This document shows, one piece after another, positions 34,802 to 38,975 of a stretch of 38,975 nucleotides of DNA. The stretch's first letter is position 1. Each line of letters opens with the position of its first letter. This DNA comes from Okeania sp. SIO2F4 (GTDB taxonomy: Bacteria > Cyanobacteriota > Cyanobacteriia > Cyanobacteriales > Microcoleaceae). Where the stretch lies: NCBI RefSeq assembly GCF_010672385.1, contig NZ_JAAHGT010000020.1, positions 27,717-66,691 on the forward strand. Reading direction: 5' to 3'. The notes under the pieces are model-generated. The model was not told the DNA's origin. It did no database searches and saw only the letters and a program-made list of their open reading frames with translations. The position numbers and the translations under genes are program-made.

Positions 34802-35095
34802 GTCTGTCTTTGAGATGTGAGATTTTAGATTTTAGATGGCAAGAGATGAATAGATATGTCACACTTGTCTGCTAAGAAGCTGTTTGAGAAGTACTGCATG
34901 GAACCGATCGATCCTAAAAACCTAACCCCCATGCCCCCTTCCCTACAAGGGAATGGGGTTTTCAAAGCCTCTCTCCTAAGAGGAGAGAAGTTTGGAGATA
35001 GGTTTTTATGAGTTGACAAACAGTTTCTCAGGATTGATTAAATCCTTAATCTAAAATCTAAAGTCTAACATTATAGATTCAGGCTGGGGTCAAAA
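34802..35095 (+). other. rbcL-rbcX spacer with inverted double-hairpin repeat
   Basis: 34914-35008 is a diverged, reverse-oriented copy of the double-hairpin repeat (CCTAACCCCC, CCCCTTCCCT-ACA-AGGGAATGGGG, TCTCTCCT-AAG-AGGAGAGA). TAGATTTTAGAT and AATCTAAAATCTAAAGTC short repeats flank it. The spacer may form RNA structure within the rbc transcript. Confidence 0.6.
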
Positions 35096-35476
35096 ATGGA
35101 TATTAAAAAAGTTGCGAAAGATACTGCAAAGGTACTGACGAGCTACCTGACCTATCAAGCTGTGCGGACTGTAACTGCTCAGTTACGAGAGACAAACCCT
35201 CCCTTAGCAATTTGGTTAAGTGGTTTTTCCTCAACAGGCAAAATTCAAGATGGAGAAGCTTATCTACAAGAGTTGCTCCAGGAAAATAAAGAATTAGCAT
35301 TTAGAGTGATGACCGTTCGAGAACATTTAGCAGAGGAAGTGGCTGAGTATTTACCAGAAATGCTTCGCAGTGGTATTCAGAAAGATAACATGGAACATCG
35401 CCGTCGGTATCTGGAAAAGATAACGCAACTGGAAATAGCAGACCCTAGTCTAGATCCAGAACAACAAACAGATTAG
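35096..35476 (+). CDS. rbcX: Rubisco assembly chaperone RbcX
   Basis: RbcX dimers bind the C-terminal tail of folded RbcL and assist assembly of the L8 core. The 126-residue protein matches the family throughout: MDIKKVAKDTAKVLTSYLTYQAVRTVTAQL (helix that forms the RbcL-peptide groove), ETNPPLAIWLSGFS, and the C-terminal helix VAEYLPEMLRSGIQKDNMEHRRRYLE. Start ATG 35096. Its place between rbcL and rbcS is the standard beta-cyanobacterial order rbcL-rbcX-rbcS. Confidence 0.97.
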   Translation: MDIKKVAKDTAKVLTSYLTYQAVRTVTAQLRETNPPLAIWLSGFSSTGKIQDGEAYLQELLQENKELAFRVMTVREHLAEEVAEYLPEMLRSGIQKDNMEHRRRYLEKITQLEIADPSLDPEQQTD

Positions 35477-35766
35477 CCAAGAAAATTTCCAATTCATTTT
35501 TCCCCACGGGTAAATCCGCAGGTGAGTTTCCAAAGTCCTTTTTCGTAAAAAAAGCGGTCAGCAGTCAGCAAGATTGTTTTTTTGTAAGTTTGGGGATTTC
35601 AACCCCGACTCAAAAATCCTGCTTATAGAAGAAGCACAGGATTTTAACCCAGAGCTACAAAAAGCTGTTAACGCAGTTCCTCTGCAAGAGGCTAGCTGAA
35701 TGCTAAAAGCTGATAGCCAGTTAAAAGCTTTGGAGAAATTGTACATTGATTAAACAGTAAAAAAAC
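35477..35766 (+). repeat. rbcX-rbcS spacer with hairpin-rich repeat
   Basis: About 35557-35726 is another member of the family seen at 4366-4580 and 5689-5890. It has GGTCAGCAGTCAGC, a GGGGATTTCAACCCC hairpin (35593-35607), AAATCCTGCTT ... AGCACAGGATTT pairing, CTGTTAACGCAGTTCC and GAATGCTAAAAGCTGATAGC. It lies inside the rbc operon and would be transcribed. Confidence 0.55.
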
Positions 35767-36102
35767 ATGAGAACATTACCAAAAGAGCGTCGTTACGAAA
35801 CCCTTTCCTATTTGCCTCCTCTGACTGAGATGCAAACTCGTAAACAACTTGGGTATATTCTGGATCAAGGTTTCATTGCTGGTGTAGAATTCAGTGAGTC
35901 TTCTGCACCAGAAATGCACTACTGGACTTTGTGGAAGTTACCTCTATTCCATGCCAAAACAGTTGAAGAAGTTTTAATAGAAATTGATGCTTGTCGTAGT
36001 GAAAATCCTGATTGCTTTATCCGCGTGATGGGTTTTGATAACGTGAAGCAATGTCAAGTATTGAGCTTTATTGTACACAAGCCTAATCAAAGAAGATACT
36101 AA
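35767..36102 (+). CDS. rbcS: Rubisco small subunit RbcS
   Basis: RbcS caps the RbcL octamer in form I Rubisco. The 111-residue protein has the cyanobacterial form IB pattern: [70 protein letters not shown], and the FIVHKP end. There is no carboxysomal-targeting or transit extension. It follows rbcX by 290 bp. A strong intrinsic terminator lies about 135 bp after the stop. Confidence 0.98.
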   Translation: MRTLPKERRYETLSYLPPLTEMQTRKQLGYILDQGFIAGVEFSESSAPEMHYWTLWKLPLFHAKTVEEVLIEIDACRSENPDCFIRVMGFDNVKQCQVLSFIVHKPNQRRY

Positions 36103-36238
36103 TTTTCTATAGCAGGGAACAGGGAACACTTAACTGGGAATAGGGAACTCTTGAGAGTTGGAAAAATATTTCGGCTGTTTAAGATTCATCATCACTCTAT
36201 GTCCTAACCAATTCTTTCTTAGCTATAATTTAGAAAAC

Positions 36239-36275
36239 AGTGGGATAGGCAATAGTCTGTCCCACTATTTTTTTG
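36239..36275 (+). terminator. Rho-independent terminator of the rbc operon
   Basis: AGTGGGA (36239-36245) pairs with TCCCACT (36260-36266), and the hairpin is followed by ATTTTTTTG. It stands 137 bp after rbcS in the right orientation, beyond a short GGGAACACTTAAC repeat that may have lengthened the 3' UTR. Confidence 0.85.
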
Positions 36276-36683
36276 TATAGAGATTTTAATAGAAGTATAG
36301 CGCTACGCGCTAGGGAATAGGGAACAGGGAACACTTAACTGGGAACAGAAGACTGTAAAAGGGTTTTCCTACGGAATGCTGCGCAAACAGGATTTAAAAA
36401 TGTCCTAACCTATTTGCGTAGTGCTATAATGGCGTGACACACGGCTTTGTTGCAATAGTAGGGGCGGGTTTCCCCGTTAAATTAATCAGCTTTCACATTT
36501 GATTAGATAAATCCGCCCCCAATGATGTAACCCATCATTTTAGCTGTGTCGGTTAACTACTGGAGCGTTTCTTTCAGCTAAAATAGTCGATTAGATAGGC
36601 TATTTTGGCAAGAGTAAAGAATGCGTAAGTCCTCAAATTAGCGATCGCTCAAGTAACTACTAAATATTTACCTTATTTTTTCA
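36276..36683. other. 408-bp spacer with small repeat fragments
   Basis: GGGAACACTTAACTGGGAA near 36323, a TTAGCTGTGTCGGTTAACTAC fragment near 36539 (the repeat type of 17163-17398), and a solitary MITE-like end TGCGTAAGTCCT near 36623. A HIP1 site GCGATCGC lies at 36641, 40 bp before the methyltransferase gene. No gene is seen. Confidence 0.5.
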
Positions 36684-38453
36684 ATGAAAATTCAATACAA
36701 ATCTCCAGAAAACTTTCAATCCTCTGAAATTGAGCGCAACTCGCTACAGAATCAGAAACTTGTCGCTCCACCACTGGATGATAAGTTTTACGCTGAGAGT
36801 TATGAGTTACGGAAGGCAGCTTCGACCATGACAGTTTCTGCCATTGACTGGTTCCGCAATAACATAACAGTATTGCTGGAGGAAAATTATTCACGCTCAC
36901 ACCAAGACGATACCTTCTCGGTACTCAGTATTGGTAGTGGCGAGGGTGATATTGATATTGAAATTATACAGAGCTTAATTCCCAGACTTAATCCACAGTG
37001 GAAACAGTTACGATATGTAGCACTTGAACCTAACCAGATTCATCGCGATCGCTTTCTCCAACGGCTCGACCAAGCATCTTTTGGCAAAAATGTCAAGGTG
37101 TCTGTGCATGATGAATATTTTGAACCGGGTAGATTTGAAAGGGAACAGAAGTATGATTTAGTTCTGTTGACCCATGTTTTATATTACTTTGACGAGCCTT
37201 ACCAAGCAATTCAGAGTGCTTTAAAGCAAACGAAGGAAGGTGGACGGGTGGTCATTGTCCACCAAACTGCTACAGGTATCCCTCAAATTCAGCGCGAGTT
37301 TATGCTGGAAGCAAAAGGAAATCAGAACGAGATGTTCACAGCAGAGGACATTAGAAATTTACTTGATACTCAATCCCATCCGCATCAGTATTACCATGTC
37401 GATGCTCGTCTGGATGTAACTGAATGTCTCCAAGGGTTGGAAAATGGCGTTAAAATTATGTCCTTTTGTATGGAATGCGATTTGCGCCAGCTTCAGGAAG
37501 CAAAATTTGCTAAGATTCTCCAGGCATTTTGGAGATTGGCTGAGATTGAGGAAAGTGGAAAAGCATTTATAAATGAACCCATTGGGGTTTTTGTCTTGCC
37601 AGTTCCGAGTGTTACTGTTGAACAAAGAAGTCCAGAAGACAAAGATCCAGTAATTGATTATTGGCAGTTAGCGCAGCGTTTCGACTGGTTGGGTACTTTT
37701 TTATCACAATATAATCGAGGAGAATCTTCGTCTCTAAGATTACTGGATGTTGCCTGTGGTACAGGGCGTTGGTTGGAAGCTTTTAGTCACTACATCCAAC
37801 TTGATGAAGAAATTGGCAATATTGTCTACGATTGCTTAGATCCTTCTGAGAGTTCAATTGCTCAAGCTAGTCAGAAAATCCATCTTCCCTTAGAGCAAGG
37901 GAACAAATATGTTAATACAATTCAATCAGCAAATCTAGAAAGAAATGCTTACGACTTATTATGGTCCATGCACGGCTTTTATATGATTCCACGCCAGGAT
38001 TTAGGGGTTGTATTGAAAAAGTGTGCTAGTTTGCTCAAGGATACAGGAGTTGGATTTATTGCTTTGGCTACTCGTAAATCTTTCTATGTGGATTTCTATG
38101 AGCAATACCTGCAAATTTTCAAGGAAGGAAAAGGTGAAGGATTTACCTCTGCTGAAGATGTCATAGAAAGTCTGGAAGAATGTGGAATTGAGTATCAAGT
38201 TCATAAGATATTCTATGAAGAGCCAATCAAAGCTGATGACTATGCAGCATTAGAGCATTACATCAAACATGAGGCAACAGTTAACTGCTTTAACAAGGAT
38301 AAGGAAACAGAGCAGTTATCTGAATCGCACGAGATTACCTTGGAAGAATTACTGTCTCATCCAGAGATGGAACGATACCTCAATTCATTGATGAGAAACT
38401 CCGTCTATTACTTTCCTGAGGAGATTTTGCTGATTTCATTTAATGCTAATTAA
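36684..38453 (+). CDS. Two-domain SAM methyltransferase (HNMT-like plus class I)
   Basis: 589 residues with two complete class I methyltransferase folds. Domain 1 (about 35-310) starts FYAESYELRKAAS and has motif I LSIGSGEGDIDIEI (81-94), EPN acid loop ALEPNQIHRDRF, and the LLTHVLYYFDEP post-motif. The SxGSGEGxxD signature resembles histamine N-methyltransferase-like enzymes. Domain 2 (about 325-585) has LLDVACGTGRWLEAF (353-367), DCLDPSESSIAQA, and LLWSMHGFYMIP. Tandem methyltransferases of this kind suggest successive methylations of one small molecule. The substrate cannot be read from sequence. The class II aldolase/adducin gene begins about 170 bp downstream on the same strand, past a MITE, and the two probably belong to one pathway. 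Start ATG 36684. Confidence 0.8.
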   Translation: MKIQYKSPENFQSSEIERNSLQNQKLVAPPLDDKFYAESYELRKAASTMTVSAIDWFRNNITVLLEENYSRSHQDDTFSVLSIGSGEGDIDIEIIQSLIPRLNPQWKQLRYVALEPNQIHRDRFLQRLDQASFGKNVKVSVHDEYFEPGRFEREQKYDLVLLTHVLYYFDEPYQAIQSALKQTKEGGRVVIVHQTATGIPQIQREFMLEAKGNQNEMFTAEDIRNLLDTQSHPHQYYHVDARLDVTECLQGLENGVKIMSFCMECDLRQLQEAKFAKILQAFWRLAEIEESGKAFINEPIGVFVLPVPSVTVEQRSPEDKDPVIDYWQLAQRFDWLGTFLSQYNRGESSSLRLLDVACGTGRWLEAFSHYIQLDEEIGNIVYDCLDPSESSIAQASQKIHLPLEQGNKYVNTIQSANLERNAYDLLWSMHGFYMIPRQDLGVVLKKCASLLKDTGVGFIALATRKSFYVDFYEQYLQIFKEGKGEGFTSAEDVIESLEECGIEYQVHKIFYEEPIKADDYAALEHYIKHEATVNCFNKDKETEQLSESHEITLEELLSHPEMERYLNSLMRNSVYYFPEEILLISFNAN

Positions 38454-38460
38454 CTATGGA

Positions 38461-38620
38461 CAGGACTTAGGTATAACCACTATCTGTAGTAGTGGCGATT
38501 TCCTGCGGAATGCTGCGCAAACGGGAATCATCTGTAGTGGCGATTTCCTAACGGAATGCTCCTAATTACGCGAATCGCCACTACAAATGGTGTATAAATT
38601 GAGGTTTTGCGTAAGTCCTG
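38461..38620. mobile_element. MITE, CAGGACTTACGC family, copy 4
   Basis: 160 bp from CAGGACTTAGG to TTTTGCGTAAGTCCTG with a perfect 5-bp duplication ATGGA (38456-38460 and 38621-38625). Larger than the other copies because of an internal near-duplicate (ATCTGTAGTAGTGGCGATTT and ATCTGTAGTGGCGATTT). It separates the methyltransferase stop from the next start codons by insertion. Confidence 0.9.
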
Positions 38621-38632
38621 ATGGATATAACT

Positions 38633-38975
38633 ATGAATATAAATATGAGCATTATGAAAACTAGGGAAACTGCAACCAAGTCCTACTCCCAGAATGAACA
38701 AGACTTGCGCGAAGACCTTGCTGCTGCATACCGCTTGATTCACCACTACGGTATGACAGATACAATCTACAGCCATATTTCCGTCCGCATTCAGGAGCAA
38801 CCAGCTATATTCGTGATCAATCCCTATGGTCTGCTTTTCGATGAGATATGTGCATCAAATCTAGTGCGAGTTGATGTCAATGGCAACAAAATTGATGCTA
38901 CAGATGCTGATGTGAATCCGGCAGGATTCACTATTCATAGCGCCATTCATCTAGGTTGTCCTAATGCTCATGCTA
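38633..38975 (+). CDS. Class II aldolase/adducin family protein, N-terminal part
   Basis: The frame is open to the window edge. Several in-frame ATGs (38621, 38633, 38645, 38654) precede KTRETATKSYSQNEQDLREDLAAAYRLIHHYG. I favour 38633 or 38654, because 38621 lies in the MITE target duplication. Class II aldolase/adducin features follow: MTDTIYSHISVRI, FVINPYGLLFDEI, SNLVRVDVNGN and the metal-site beginning FTIHSAIHLGCPNAHA. The family includes zinc aldolases, epimerases and MtnB-type dehydratases acting on small hydroxylated substrates, and cannot be resolved from half a protein. Its pairing with a double methyltransferase suggests a small-molecule pathway. Confidence 0.85.
   Translation, partial: MNINMSIMKTRETATKSYSQNEQDLREDLAAAYRLIHHYGMTDTIYSHISVRIQEQPAIFVINPYGLLFDEICASNLVRVDVNGNKIDATDADVNPAGFTIHSAIHLGCPNAHA

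Overview
The window comes from a cyanobacterium, most likely a filamentous, AT-rich, low-coding-density member of the Oscillatoriales (Trichodesmium/Okeania/Moorena-like; the genus is inference). Supporting genes are rbcL-rbcX-rbcS (form IB Rubisco), chlP, a plastoquinol/tocopherol-type methyltransferase of the sll0418 kind, hox hydrogenase genes and the plsX-fabH-fabD-plsC set. The HIP1 palindrome GCGATCGC recurs about 15 times. Spacers of 0.5 to 1.8 kb separate most genes and are packed with dispersed repeats.

Layout. 1-989: 3' end of a tnpB, then an orphan IS607-type serine recombinase. 1596-8149: fatty acid/phospholipid initiation genes plsX, fabH, fabD, plsC, with a decayed phosphate-binding-protein gene between fabD and plsC. 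8245-9134: DUF2288 gene and a convergent YdcF/SanA-like gene. 9264-9928: two eroded tnpB 3' ends. 10428-10746: a tRNA-Arg(CCU) gene split by a 245-nt group I intron. 11286-12506: chlP. 14233-16700: a CheB-CheR chimera and two broken Uma2-type genes. 17457-21739: hoxH, a SNase pseudogene, hoxY and a 5'-truncated hoxU (minus strand). 21729-22733: tail of a type ISP restriction-modification gene. 23221-24219: MPBQ/MSBQ methyltransferase. 25324-27981: adhE. 29765-32770: DUF3038 gene, apt and a DppB-type permease. 33159-33722: a vapC split by a repeat, abutting a 5'-truncated rbcL (33728-34801) followed by intact rbcX and rbcS. 36684-end: a double-domain methyltransferase and the start of a class II aldolase/adducin gene.

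Two themes stand out. First, mobile small elements have remodelled the region. Four MITE-like elements with CAGGACTTACGC-type ends all have perfect 5-bp target duplications, and one lies in frame inside a Uma2 gene. A second modular repeat, whose arms grow by heptamers, interrupts vapC and supplies the last residues and stop codon of adhE. Second, two core metabolic genes (hoxU and rbcL) begin mid-protein exactly where an opposite-strand accessory gene begins. This means either real rearrangement with functional copies elsewhere, or assembly chimeras. The best candidate for an undescribed pathway is the gene pair at 36684-end.
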